The translations under genes and the position numbers were made by a program. From positions 33,523,166 through 33,587,165 of the forward strand of contig JAJEKV010000003.1 in NCBI GenBank assembly GCA_021234155.1: 64,000 bases of DNA, given 5' to 3'. Within the stretch, counting starts at the first letter, position 1. Each line of letters begins with the position of its first letter. Origin of the DNA: Isoetes taiwanensis. Taxonomy: Eukaryota; Streptophyta; Lycopodiopsida; Isoetales; Isoetaceae. The notes below the pieces were generated by a model. The model had not been told where the DNA came from, did no database searches, and saw only the letters and a program-made list of their open reading frames with translations. Positions 47,374 to 58,053 of this stretch are shown piece by piece.

Positions 47374-47597
47374 TTGGTCTAGTGGTAACACACTAGTTCC
47401 TTAGCAATGTGGTCTCGAGTTCGAGACCGCCCAGAATCGCACTCGGTACTGTTGGGGGCCAAATCCTAACAGATGCAATGTAAGGTGGTTGGGGGCAGAG
47501 CCGAACCGAGCAATGTAGTGTGGTGTGTGGTCACATGTCCAGTTGGATGCTGCCTAGTGGCGTGACGTTAAAATACTATCTATCTATCTATCTATCT
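47374..47597 (+). mobile_element. tRNA-derived SINE with (TATC)n tail
   Basis: A 224-bp insert absent from the paralogous position at 38,263 in copy A. It has an A box 'tggtctagtgg' (47,375-47,385) and a B box 'gagttcgagacc' (47,417-47,428), 31 bases apart, as in RNA polymerase III promoters. The 3' end is atctatctatctatc. A short 'ttc/cttc' is repeated at both sides. Confidence 0.92.
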
Positions 47598-48082
47598 TCA
47601 ATTGTCCAATAGGCATGGATTTACCATGCTCCCAACTTATGCTAGACATTATAAGAGCGCATGCTCTTCTACTTCTTCAATCACACATTTTCTATTTTCT
47701 AAGGCACATCTTACCGTTTTTCAACTTCCACCTAAAGATGATGTGATAATCTAGCCGAAATAAAAAACGATACAAATATACCCTAAGATTTCCTATGGTT
47801 TTTTATGGTATTCATATGAGAATTACATGCTGATGCTGGCAACCTGAATTCCAAAAATGGGAATCTAAGTTTCGAATCTGGCCTACTGTTGGTGGGGAGT
47901 GCTGGGGTTCATGTGGGTAGCAGATGGTGAAGGCGCAGATGGGCACCTATTCTTGGCTAGGTATATGTCCCCCGTCGGCTATAACTAGGGATTGCTTGGG
48001 CTTTTTGTAGGTGCAGGTCCAGGATTTTGTCAGACAACTTCAGCTACAGGTAAGCCATATCTGTTCATTTTTTTATTCTGTC

Positions 48083-48718
48083 ATGCCTTTGAGGAGAGCC
48101 GCCAGGAATAAGAGGGGGGTCGCCTGTTCTGTGGCTCCTTCTCTGAGCTCATTGAAAATTGAGTCTTCTTTTAGAGGCCCTCAAATTGGAGGACCTTCTA
48201 CTGGCCCTTCTCTTGGTCAGGATTGGACTGTTTTAGATGTGAGCGTGACTTTGGGTGTGTCTGGGCAAAACATGCCCACAAGCTTCTATGATGCTCTTGT
48301 TGTTTTTTACAATAGAAGGTGCCTAGTTGGAGCCATGGCCATGGAGCATGGTGCAAATGTGGATCATTTGCACTGCCAAGCTGTCTTTAGAGCCCGGTTC
48401 AAGAGCCCCAGGGCTATGAATGATGTTATTAAGAAAGATTTTAATTGGGCCTCAAAGCCAGTAGGCGTAATTCTGGTATGCAAGGCCCTCAAGAATAGCT
48501 GCCTTCACTGCTTTGAAGGCATGGTCGGGTATTGCATGAAAGATATTGATAAGGTTCACTATGTTTGCCATCTGCATAGCACCACTAATGCTGCTATTGA
48601 GAAGGAAAAAGACTTGTATTTGAGGTGGGGGGCTGATGATACGAAGAGCCTTGTTGTTGACAATAAGAATCCTTTGAATAGAGCTGCAGACTTTGTCAAT
48701 TACCACAGGCTAACTTAG
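48083..48718 (+). CDS. Rep-like HUH endonuclease, probably Replitron-type (partial)
   Basis: A 211-codon frame from MPLRRAARNKRG. After a basic, Ser-rich head it has 'DVSVTLGVSGQNMP' (possible motif 1), 'GAMAMEHGANVDHLHCQAV' with the His-hydrophobic-His motif at residues 95-97, and 'EGMVGYCMKD' with Tyr150-x-x-Lys153. H-U-H plus Y-x-x-K is the core of rolling-circle Rep nucleases: the His pair binds metal and the Tyr attaches to the nicked DNA. Eukaryotic Replitrons carry Reps of this sort. The stop at 48,716 probably is a frameshift, because Trp-rich coding-like text goes on to about 49.05 kb. No helicase domain seen. Copy A has the same head. Confidence 0.7.
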   Translation: MPLRRAARNKRGVACSVAPSLSSLKIESSFRGPQIGGPSTGPSLGQDWTVLDVSVTLGVSGQNMPTSFYDALVVFYNRRCLVGAMAMEHGANVDHLHCQAVFRARFKSPRAMNDVIKKDFNWASKPVGVILVCKALKNSCLHCFEGMVGYCMKDIDKVHYVCHLHSTTNAAIEKEKDLYLRWGADDTKSLVVDNKNPLNRAADFVNYHRLT

Positions 48719-49050
48719 ATTTGATCACGAATGCCGTGATGCAAAATCTAGCTGGAAGAAAAGTGATCTGAATCATAAAGACTAGTGTAAGTAGCAGTAT
48801 AAACGCATTGTGCGGCTTAAGAAGTGGTGATATAGTAATGCGCAGCAGTAGCACCTTTGCCAGAGATACTTGGAGGAACCCAAACTATTATGGCCAATGC
48901 TCTCAGGAAAAACAAATAGATGGATATCCCTCTTTCAGCATATGATATTTGGAAACATGTAATTGATTTGTATCACAGTGAGAATACTTCACTTGAAGAA
49001 GGTATATAAGGTCTGATTTGGTAATTATGGAAGCGTATGCTATAGTAGAA

Positions 49051-49604
49051 TTTAAAGATGGAGCTATAGCTTAGCATTCCACAATTGTTAAGCTGATGTT
49101 TATCATAATCTATATTGCATGGCTCTTAGTTAAGAAGTTTGTTGAAGGCTGGAACTCTGCTATAGGAGCTGCTATTGGACATGAGGTGTGGAGTCTATGG
49201 AGAGGTGTACATTGGCATGCTAGACTGGACAACTAGGTTTCTTGATTTGAAAAAAGTTGGATAGTTTTGAAATTAAAGTCTCTGCTACAAGTAAAATGAA
49301 CCTTTACAAATGCCATTTGGATTTTTTAGGTTAATCCCCTAGCTAGAGTTGTATCTTGCGGTTGAAAGATGCGGTAGAAATAACAACATAGATGGTGTGC
49401 ATAAGCATGGCAAAATACTTGCAAAGGTAAGAATGCTCAAGGGTTTGCTATAGGAAAACAAAGCCACCTGCAAAATGGGAGCGGCGCCATCACCAAATCA
49501 GTCAAGCCTTTATCTAATATTCACATACAGCCACACAATCTCTCTCTTTTTTTAGCCTTTATCTAATATTCGCATACAACCACACAACATCTCCTTTTTT
49601 TTTT
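49051..49604. other. No recognisable gene; 44-bp tandem duplication
   Basis: Two units with 'agcctttatctaatattc.c' lie at about 49,505-49,549 and 49,555-49,598. No protein motif recognised. Confidence 0.55.
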
Positions 49605-49608
49605 CAAA

Positions 49609-49799
49609 ATCAACGGCTAAGAAAAGGTGCACTCTAGAAATACTATTTAGTACAGTCAAACGAATATGTAGCATAATAACAGGGGGTTTTCTTTGTGTTT
49701 TTATACGCTTTTCACAAAGGTTTTCCTAAGATTTCATGGCGTATTCGAATGGATGTACTAATGCGTACATCTAGAGTGCACCATTTCTTAGTCGTTGAT
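49609..49799. mobile_element. 191-bp MITE with 30-bp inverted ends
   Basis: The left end 'atcaacggctaagaaaaggt' + gcactctaga and the right end are inverted complements with three mismatches. The interior 'aacagggggttttctttgtg' is found again at 63.70 kb in reverse. No coding capacity. Confidence 0.85.
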
Positions 49800-50378
49800 T
49801 TAGCTTTTTTTTTCCAATGGTCCAATATCCAAGGGCTCACAACAAAAGCCCTCTTTTTATTTTAGCTGCTAAACATGCAAGCCTCGTGGATAGCATTTTA
49901 GGGCACGAAACAGGGCTTGCAAATCTGCAACAATGGGGATTAACAGGGATTTGCAAAGCCGTCTCTTTTGTAGTCTTGTTCGGACCCACTTTCCTTGCCA
50001 TGGCCTAGCCGATTGGGTCGCTTTAGCTGTTTAGAAGAAAAATTTGGGCTGTTAATTTGAAGCAATTTATGGTGTATAGCGCAGTTGAAGCCTGATCCCT
50101 TTGGCCCAGGTTTGGGGTTGCACATTTCTTGGCACATTTCTGAATCCAATCTTTGTATGGTACTCTAAATTGGAGTCATCTGTTGAAGGAATATATTCCC
50201 TGCTATTGCTTCTGTTTGAAGAATTCTACTTATGTTAGGAGCCTGGAAAAGTTGATTCACAAATAATTAGGGATTTGCCATAACATTTTGACATGCGTCT
50301 ATCCAGTTGATACTGGACAAGGGCATCTTTTATAGACTGTTAGATTGAAGTGACGGCATCGGATAGTGGTGACTCTCT

Positions 50379-50819
50379 GTGAGTATCGTGGTTCTGCTTG
50401 GGGCTTTTTGTTGTTGGAGGCAAATCTTTATTATGTCAACTCCAGAACCCCTGGACTTCTTTATCTGGACTGCCCGTTTTCCTCATATGCGCATAAAATC
50501 AATGGAAACCCGTCGAAAAAGGGAACTGATGAGAAGATCTAGAAAAGTTGCCAGAATCATGGCTCGTCATTGGGACCAGATGGTAGAAAGACGTGTTGCA
50601 TTAGATCTTCTTAGGGAAACATTACAGGCAGAAATAAGGGCCATGCGTCAGCTCAAGTATGGCTGGGTTATTCAAGTATGGCCGGCATTCTATTTTGCAG
50701 GGAATATTGCTTTCGAGAATACCTCTGCACTTGCACATACTGTGCCAATTAATCTGGCTCTGCAAAAGAGGGAGCCAGCAGATCAAGTGAGTGTTTTGGT
50801 GATGGTAAGTTGCGGGTGA
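50379..50819 (+). other. Open frame of unknown nature upstream of the kinase fragment
   Basis: A 146-codon frame with a basic helical middle (RRKRELMRRSRKVARIMARH). I recognise no family. It runs up to the kinase fragment and could be an extra exon of a decayed gene or chance. Confidence 0.3.
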
Positions 50820-51370
50820 GAAGATACAGGCTTGCAGAAGTTAGACAGATGACTGCAGATTTTAGCGAGAGGAATGTGATCGGCCAAGGAGGTTTCGGCA
50901 CTGACTATGTGGGATATCTTAAAAAAGGCAGTGCCATGGCTGTGAAAAGTGAAAGAAAAGATGTTAGAATTTCTTCCAAGGTTTTCCTTGAAGAGGTTGG
51001 AATTTTGGAGAGAATTCATCACAAACATATTGTTGATTTCAAAGGCTTCTGTGACGAAAAAGGCAAGTTCCAGTCTTAGATTTATATACTGGCAAACAAA
51101 ACTTGATCTTTTCTTGACTCTAGAAAATATGATGTTGTTGTAGTTTTAAATTGTATAAAATCTATGTTTCTTACTCAGTTCATGTGTGCAAAGGGGGAAC
51201 ATATCTTTCACATTTGAGTTTATGTCAAAGGAAATCTTAGACAGGTGCTTCACGAGGCAAAGGACATGGTACTAACATGGCAGATGAGAGTGAAAATAGC
51301 ATACCATGTGGCCTGTGGTTTGGATTATCTTCACCATGGCGCAGATCCTTCAATTATTCACCTGGATGTG
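50810..51370 (+). pseudogene. Receptor-like kinase fragment (N-lobe to catalytic loop)
   Basis: The first exon-like part (50,810-51,065) has the Gly-rich loop 'VIGQGGFGTDYVGYL', the VAIK lysine in 'AMAVKSE' and 'FLEEVGILERIHHKHIVDF'. A second part (51,245-51,370, after an acceptor 'cttagacag') reads 'VLTWQMRVKIAYHVACGLDY' and ends 'SIIHLDV', just where HRDxKxxN should be. The rest of the C-lobe is missing, so no kinase can be made. It is typical of plant RLK/Pelle Ser/Thr kinases. Confidence 0.88.
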
Positions 51371-52879
51371 TGCTTCTCTGGCTGGGTAAAAGCATGAAAG
51401 GGTGTCTATAAATGTAGCCCTTTTTGTACATATACATATGTACAAAATGCACATTTTTGGAATAATTGTCATCATGACCCGCTAGTAACTGCCATGATTA
51501 ATGGCTATCCACCACTCTGAAACCGCACAATTTTCGGATTTTGAAATTCTTTACTAAATTCTTTCTTGGTTTGCCTCTCGTTCACTATCCCGCCCGCCTT
51601 CTCTTTTTGAATTAGATCACGAATTCTTCATCTAGCTATGGTCCCAAAACGCCCCGGATCGGTGCTTGCTCATCACCACGCCCAAGCAAGAAGTCGATTC
51701 TTCGGCGGTGGAATCTTACCTCCACCGGAGTTTACGTTTGGGTTCTGATGTGATCCAAGCCAAAGACCTCCGTGATAAACATGCAGAGGCCCACATACCC
51801 AACCTAGAGATGGTTATGAACGAGATATGGGGTGAAGCTCCAAAAAATAGAAGAGGATTCAAGGAAGGGAGAATCCCGAACGCATGGAAAGATGATTTTT
51901 TTAAATATTATGAATTGGTTTATGGCAAGAAACAGGTTACAAACCATTATATTTCTACCTATTTTGCCAGAGCATTTGCTCTTCACTTGAAGGGACGGCT
52001 TGTTGATTGGATGGACGTGGCTAGGACCGCCAAAGATCTTGCCAAAACTTCAGAAATTACAGAGGACCCTACAACAGGTAAATCCTCAAATATCAAACAT
52101 GACATCGTATTGCAGCAGAATATTAGAGCCCTGGGTTATTCTAGATCAGATGTTGACACAATAAAGCACTAACCTATCAGGGTTGGAGGAGAAAACTAAC
52201 TTATTGAATGAAGTAGAAGCACTGGAAGAAAAAAGGAGGGATGCATTGAAGGTCATCAGCCGGATTGAGGGTAGAAAGGATATGCTATCCGAAGATCTGC
52301 AGCAGATTTGCCAGAAAATAGATGAGATAAAATTGGAATTTGACAAATTGTCCCAGGATCCTGCTGGAAATCAAGTTATCTTCGGAGTGTTAAAGTACAA
52401 GTTGGAAGACTTAGTTATGAGTAGACATGAGAAAGAGCAGCACTCTTCTAAGCTAGAAATTGGTTTGCAGGAAGCAACTAAAGAAATTGAAAGGCATGAA
52501 ATCTCAATTGAACAAGCAAAGGAAAAACTTAATTGCATTGAATTGGTTCAGCAATGGCATTCACAGATTTTGGATTTCATGGGGAGAGCAGGACCTATTG
52601 TTCTGCACCCGAGGCCCTACTCTGTAGGAGCTACTTCTATAGAGCAGTTCATCACATTCAGTTCATGTACCTGTTGTGGCCAAGGCTTTGGCAAAACTGG
52701 TTTGTTGCTGCTAGCTCCATGCAGAGATGCTTATTGTTTCTTCTGCTTGTGTTATCTGGCCCATGATGCATCTGGGATGAGGGCATTCGAATTCAGCTTG
52801 GTTTCCCTACTGTGAAAGGTATGCATTGCTCTCAACTAATTTAAACTTATATTTCTCTTAATTCATATTTGCTATTGTA

Positions 52880-53340
52880 ATCTGCATAGTTCTACATGTA
52901 TGGCTTTCAGTGCATTGCTATTCCTTGTACATGTAGAACTTTTAGTGTACATCTGTAAGCAGAGGTACATAGGCATATATTTGCTTGTTTATTGATGCTT
53001 TTATTTTTGAGCTTGGACTGCAGTTGTATCAGTTGTACATGTATCTAATGGAGTCTACATCTGCAAATAGATGTACATGCATTTATTTTTAGAGTGCATC
53101 TGTAGATGGATTCATAAGTATGTGCATTTTTTACATATATGTGCTTTTTTTGGGCATAGATCTACATTCCCTAACTGGATACCTGGGTACATCTGATGTA
53201 CATCTGGGTGCATCTGGGTGCATTGAGGTACATCTATGTACATTGAGGCATATGTACATGTACATTTGGCTACAGTTAAATGTAGTTACGTACATTTGGT
53301 ACATTTTATGTACATGAAATGTACATGTTGAAGCAGAATG
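52880..53340. repeat. Intron rich in TGTACAT words
   Basis: The intron before the 53,422 exon contains many copies of 'tgtacat', 'gtacatct' and 'gggtgcatctgggtgcat', partly in tandem. Similar palindromic 'tgtacatcttatgtacat' text occurs at 58,822-58,875. Confidence 0.75.
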
Positions 53341-54293
53341 TACCAGATATTTCTCATTGTTTAAGTTCTGTTTTCATGTTCTTTTATGTCTATTGAAATT
53401 TAGATCATTTGTTTGTTTGCAGATGAGACTGTTCCTATCCCAGAAGTAGCTTTAATGGCTGATGTTCTTGAGCCATCTGCATCGACTCTCTTTACAGATT
53501 TTATTGAGCATAAGCAGACTGAATCTGTAGACCCGAAACCTTCCAGCTCCAGATCACCAATGACATTTACAGTGCCGGTAATAGAACCATCTGCAACAGT
53601 GCCTCCTCGAACATGGCAAAGTGAAGTTGAGGAAATAGAGAGGATGGCACTTGAGAGAGCTAAAGCAGTTGCAGGTGCAGAGCCTTCACTGACTGCTACA
53701 ACAGAAACACTTTCATCACCAAGTGCTAAATTAGTAATTGGAGAAGCTTCTAAGAAAGATTCAGCTTCTGTCTCAGCATCATCTGCAAGTGTCAGTTCTG
53801 TACCTGTTACAGAAGCTACAATGGACACAGATCCAGATTTTAACCCAGGAGACACCAGGGAAGAGGAAGTTGAGTTGGTAATTAAGTCCACTCCAAAGAG
53901 GAGGCAAAAGAATGCTGGTGATGTAACTCCAAGGGGCAAAAAACAGGCAAAATCTCCAGCAACAAAAAAATGTCCTCCGAAAAGAAATTTCCAGGCAAAA
54001 AAGTGCCATCACCACCAAGAAAGAGGTATGTGCAAGATGAGCTAATTTTGTTAAACATCTCAGATTTATGATAATTAACCACATTTTTTTTGTACGTAGG
54101 ACACAATCACAGGCCGTGAAGGAAGCTGATCCTGCTGAGTCGGAACCGGAAGATGAAGAGGAGGATCTACAAGCAGGTATTGAGGAGATAACAAAGAAGG
54201 TGCAGCAGTCCACAGAAGATGCTAAAGCAGGTGATGAAAGAACAAGGTGAGTAATATACAATTGATTACAATAGATATATTCTTTTGCTAATG

Positions 54294-54912
54294 CTGTTGT
54301 TTCCTTGTTGTTTGGGGTCCGGGCTCGGGATCGCCTGAGGGACAGATCTCTGTGAGATCCTTGAAGTCCGGCAGGGTAAATCCTGAGGCACTCTTGTCAC
54401 GCGGGATTTTTGCTAACAGAGGAAAGAACAAGAAAAACTCAGATAAAACAGCAATTGCAATACACAATGAAACACACAAGACACTTGTGGAGAACACGGC
54501 AATCCATTGATCAAAACAAGTGTACAATGAAGGCTCAAAAGAGCGCACAACAGGCGACCAGCATGTCTGCTCTGTAGTGACACAAAGAACACTATGAACC
54601 CTTTTTTGAAGGAGCAAAAATGCTACAATATATAGGAACACGGAGTGGCCTACGGGCCTGAATCTGATCCTCATCATGACAACGCGTGCTCCACTACTTG
54701 GGCACTCGAACAGGAATCTGAGCTGTCCGCGGCCGTGCTAACAGACAAGTAGTGGCCCGCCGTGGGTCCTACCTTTGGGTCTTCTGCTTCTTGGAGGAGC
54801 TTTGACCCGCCGTGGCGCCTTGTGGATCCCTCTTCTTGGACACCGTGGCCAGTGGGGCCTCGCCCTCATGCAGCAAGTATAGACCTGTGTGTCTGCCAGG
54901 CACAGGGCTAAC
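54294..54912. other. Possible solo LTR or other insertion in an intron
   Basis: A more GC-rich block starts TGTTGTTTCC and ends GGGCTAACA, inside an intron of the phosphatase gene (donor at 54,247; next exon near 54,922). It has a TATA-like 'acaatatatagg' at about 54,627 in plus orientation. No clear target-site duplication is visible, so this is only a candidate. Confidence 0.35.
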
Positions 54913-56574
54913 ACTTGTACAGTTTAGTGGACCGGCTGAAAAGGTTGGTTCCATTCACTCCTTATAGAGACTGTCCTCCTAAGCCTGCACCCTCTGTCTT
55001 TCAAAGTGATGTTGACGAGTTCTGCTGGAAGCTGGACTTGACCTCTAAGATGGTAGATGTCTATGGGAGGTAGGCTAGCATTTCAACATATTTATGTTAT
55101 TTCATTCCCTAAGGCACTCATCTTATGTATTAATATGTATTCTGGATTTGTGTGCAGGTACCTTTGTAGCTGTCTTCCATCTGATTGGAAACACAAGTTT
55201 TTTATGTTACGACCGGAGTGCTTCAATACATATCTGTTCCAATTCTGCAAGGCCCAAATGTGGCATTGACAATACTTGTGCTTACTGGTCCAGTGAAAAG
55301 CTCTTTTCCATCTATAGCTAGCCCAAGTATACAGATCCTCTCTCCTGTCAAAGGCTATGTACCCGATGCTAAAGTGGTCCAGAAGTAAGTATGAGTTTCT
55401 ATTTTGTTTTTTATGATTTGATTATTCTCATATTGCAATTTTATGCTTTGTTTATTCTCACATTGCAATTTTGCAGGTTTCATAAGCTTGTGATCAATAA
55501 CATGATGCTCGGATCCAACAGCTTAAGCCATGACAGGAAGAACTTTGATGCTCCTGTCTTTTGTCCTAAAGTGCCAGAAACTAGTACCAGCATCCCTTGC
55601 ATGTACATTGTGGCTTACATGCACAAATTCATAGATGCCATGGTTGCTGCACAGCCATGCTCCATTTTTGTAAGTAGAACATGTTATTTTCCTATTAGTT
55701 ATTTGTTTGTATAGTCCTCTCATACTTGTGCACCATGCAGATGACACCCAGTTGGTTCACTGATGCCTATGCCAAGTCACGGAGGGATCATCTAATGGAG
55801 GCATGTAGAAGGCGAGATGAATATACAAGCAGTTGTTCCTACACAGGGTAGATAGTCTCTTTGACTTGTTTGTAAATTACAGTTTTGTATGAGCCATGCT
55901 CCGAGCTTCTTTGTCCTCAATAAATAATGAAAAAATTAATTTATTTGTCTCACTTACGCCTGTGCAAATAACAATTGTGTAATTATCAATGTGTTTTCTC
56001 AATTGTGTAATCTAAAATGTAATTATAAATTGTGAATCTCAAGTGTTTTCTTGTTGACAGGTGAATCATCTAAGTCAGGGAGAAAGCTCATTATCTTTGA
56101 CTTAAATTCTGTGTTGGGCAAGAGTGTGCACAAGAATGAAAATATTAACTCAAGATACCAACAGATCCAGAAAGATGAGCTTCAATTCAATTTAGGAAAC
56201 AGGTTTTTTTTACTGCAGGCCAGGGTTAGCATCATTGTTAGCATTTGTAAGAGAAGGGTTTGATGTTGCCATCTGGTCTTCACTCACTTCTAAAAATCTT
56301 CACCCAATTGTGGATCATATTTGTGATGCTTTTTCCATAAAGTTGAAGTTTGTTTACAGCCAGGAGCAGTGTTGGACTCTGCCACACAAACACCCTACTG
56401 AACCTCAAAAGGGGTTGTTTGTGAAACCATTAGCTGTGGTATGGAAAGAGTACCCAGAGTACTATGGAAATGGGTTTCGATCGACGCATTTAAAGATACA
56501 AATCCACTTTGAATCCTATATGAAGCTACATATGTCCTTTCTCTTGGACACCGATATTAGCTGGCGACAGATTG

Positions 56575-56575
<1 letters not shown>

Positions 56576-56611
<36 letters not shown>

Positions 56612-57800
56612 AGAGTAAGAGTAAATTTTTCCATTAATCAAGAAACACAGTACATAGATCTGCTTTGATCAGCAGATTAAAGCATATCAAAGATCTTTAT
56701 ACATAAACGTCCATAAAAATGTTGTGATGTGTAGTATGAAGAGTATGTAGCAGAAATTAGACCCTGAGGTGATGTGAATTGGTCAAAAGATACTTGATGA
56801 GTAGAAATAGTCTTCCAAAAATGAGATAGTCTTCAAAAATGTGTAGAGATCGCGACCCCAACCAGTAATTAATGTTAAAACCTGAAAGTAACATCAACCA
56901 AAATTCTGCAAGATTAGGAGATACCATTGAGCAATTAATGTCTTAGCAGACTTGGATTGGAAGTCGATACAAGGATGAGGCCTTTGGTCCGAAATTAGAG
57001 GGAGTCAAGCTTAGAGTTGAAGAAGGCATAGAAAGAGTCACAGATCCAAAGGTGTAACTACCAAATGAGTCCTTTCGGCAATGCTATCCATGCAAGATAG
57101 GTCAGATATGATCCAAACAAAGCAAGGAACCAAACAAATCAGCCAAATGATCAGTGAGTGTAGTCGCTCGCTCTCTGAATCTTGAGAATTGTTCCTCGAT
57201 CATGTATCTGCGTGGTACATGGAGAGGAAATCAAACATAGTGTAGACTTGCACCACTTCTCTGAGAACATTCTTGCAATAGTCGTGGTCCAAATTTTTCT
57301 TCATTTTCGGAGAGTTTGTTGAAGAATAGTTTTCAGATCAAGATCGACTTCCCTTTTGAGCAGATTGTCCTCCAAATCACCCATGCTCTTCTTGCATTTC
57401 TTCAAGTAGGCTAACATCATCCCCAAAAGCAGCATTAGAATTTATAACATTGAAGTTAGCTACAAATAAATCAAAAGACCCCCTGAAATGACCAACCAAA
57501 TCCCATTTTTCATCATATTTATCGGGTTGCTTCCTTTTGTGAGTCATGAAGTAAAGAGGTGAACATCTAGTTGAAAATGCAATTTGATCCAAAAAATCGA
57601 GAAGTTCTTTTTGCCATAAACTACTCTATTTCTTGCCTTCCAGATATTCCAAAGAGCAATAAACATGATAGTATTAGCAAAAGTGCAATCATTTTGGACA
57701 TAAGACAGCAAATTTCCACAGATCCTGTTGGGAAAAAACTGACCCAGCTTATCATCAAACCAAGACCAAAAAGAATTAAGCTTAGGGCAGATAAAGATGT
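56576..57800 (-). mobile_element. 5'-truncated L1-like LINE in the phosphatase gene
   Basis: A run of 34 T (56,576-56,610) is the poly(A) tail of a minus-strand insertion. Its last coding part (57,800 down to about 57,540) reads 'WNELHDIFICPKLNSFWSW' and 'FIALWNIWKARNRVVYGKK', the plant L1 C-terminal pattern. The phosphatase reading frame is interrupted at 'GDRL' and resumes after about 57,800. Target-site repeats not identified. Confidence 0.75.
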
Positions 57801-58053
57801 CATGGAGCTCATTCCATGGCTTAATGGATTCAAAATGGCTGAAGATGGTATAGTTTATGTGAAAGAGCATTCAATGACTAATGCAGCAGATAGCATATCA
57901 GAGCAGGTGGAACAGATTTTGCTGGCAAACTATGGCAGCAACTTGGGTGCTCTGCTGCCTAAATTTAGTCAATATACGGAGCAAGGAATGGAGAAACTGC
58001 CATCATGTTATTGGCCTCTCGACTGGCCCATTATTGGTACAGACTTTGACTGA

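Larger units (their letters stand above)
46011..49050 (+). mobile_element. Rep-bearing segment, copy B (Replitron-like element)
   Basis: It shares its first 2.4 kb with copy A (36,926-39,095) and then continues through the remainder of the Rep frame. The order is: non-coding part with eight iteron-like words (46.72-47.20 kb), a SINE insertion (47,374-47,597), then the Rep gene. The right end is not defined; coding-like pieces seem to continue to about 49.05 kb. Confidence 0.7.
51660..58053 (+). pseudogene. Multi-exon gene with coiled coil, Cys-rich motif and FCP1/NIF-type phosphatase, copy 2
   Basis: Parts in order: an N-terminal region (51,666-52,172: SYLHRSLRLGSDVIQAKDLR), and after a 1-bp frameshift a long coiled coil (52,190-52,550: NEVEALEEKRRDALKVISRI). 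Next come a Cys-rich motif (52,660-52,765: SCTCCGQGFGKTG, CRDAYCFFCLC), a Ser/Pro/Lys-rich exon (53,422-54,026) and an acidic exon (54,101-54,246). Exons of unknown type follow at 54.92-55.85 kb. The HAD phosphatase starts at 56,061 with 'GRKLIIFDLNSVLG', then 'GFDVAIWSSLTSKNLHPIVD' and 'VVWKEYPEY'. Many borders are good GT/AG. An L1-like insertion (56,576-57,800) splits the phosphatase, and the C-terminal part resumes 'LIPWLNGFKMAEDG' to 58,053. The overall plan resembles copy 1 at 3.4-6.8 kb. Confidence 0.7.

Noticed and set aside
47374-47440. True tRNA gene
   Set aside because: A and B boxes are present but no cloverleaf with acceptor stem can be formed, and the unit ends in a TATC tail: SINE.
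53400-53939. 179-codon minus-strand frame
   Set aside because: Shadow of the Ser/Pro/Lys-rich exon on the plus strand, which has good splice borders.
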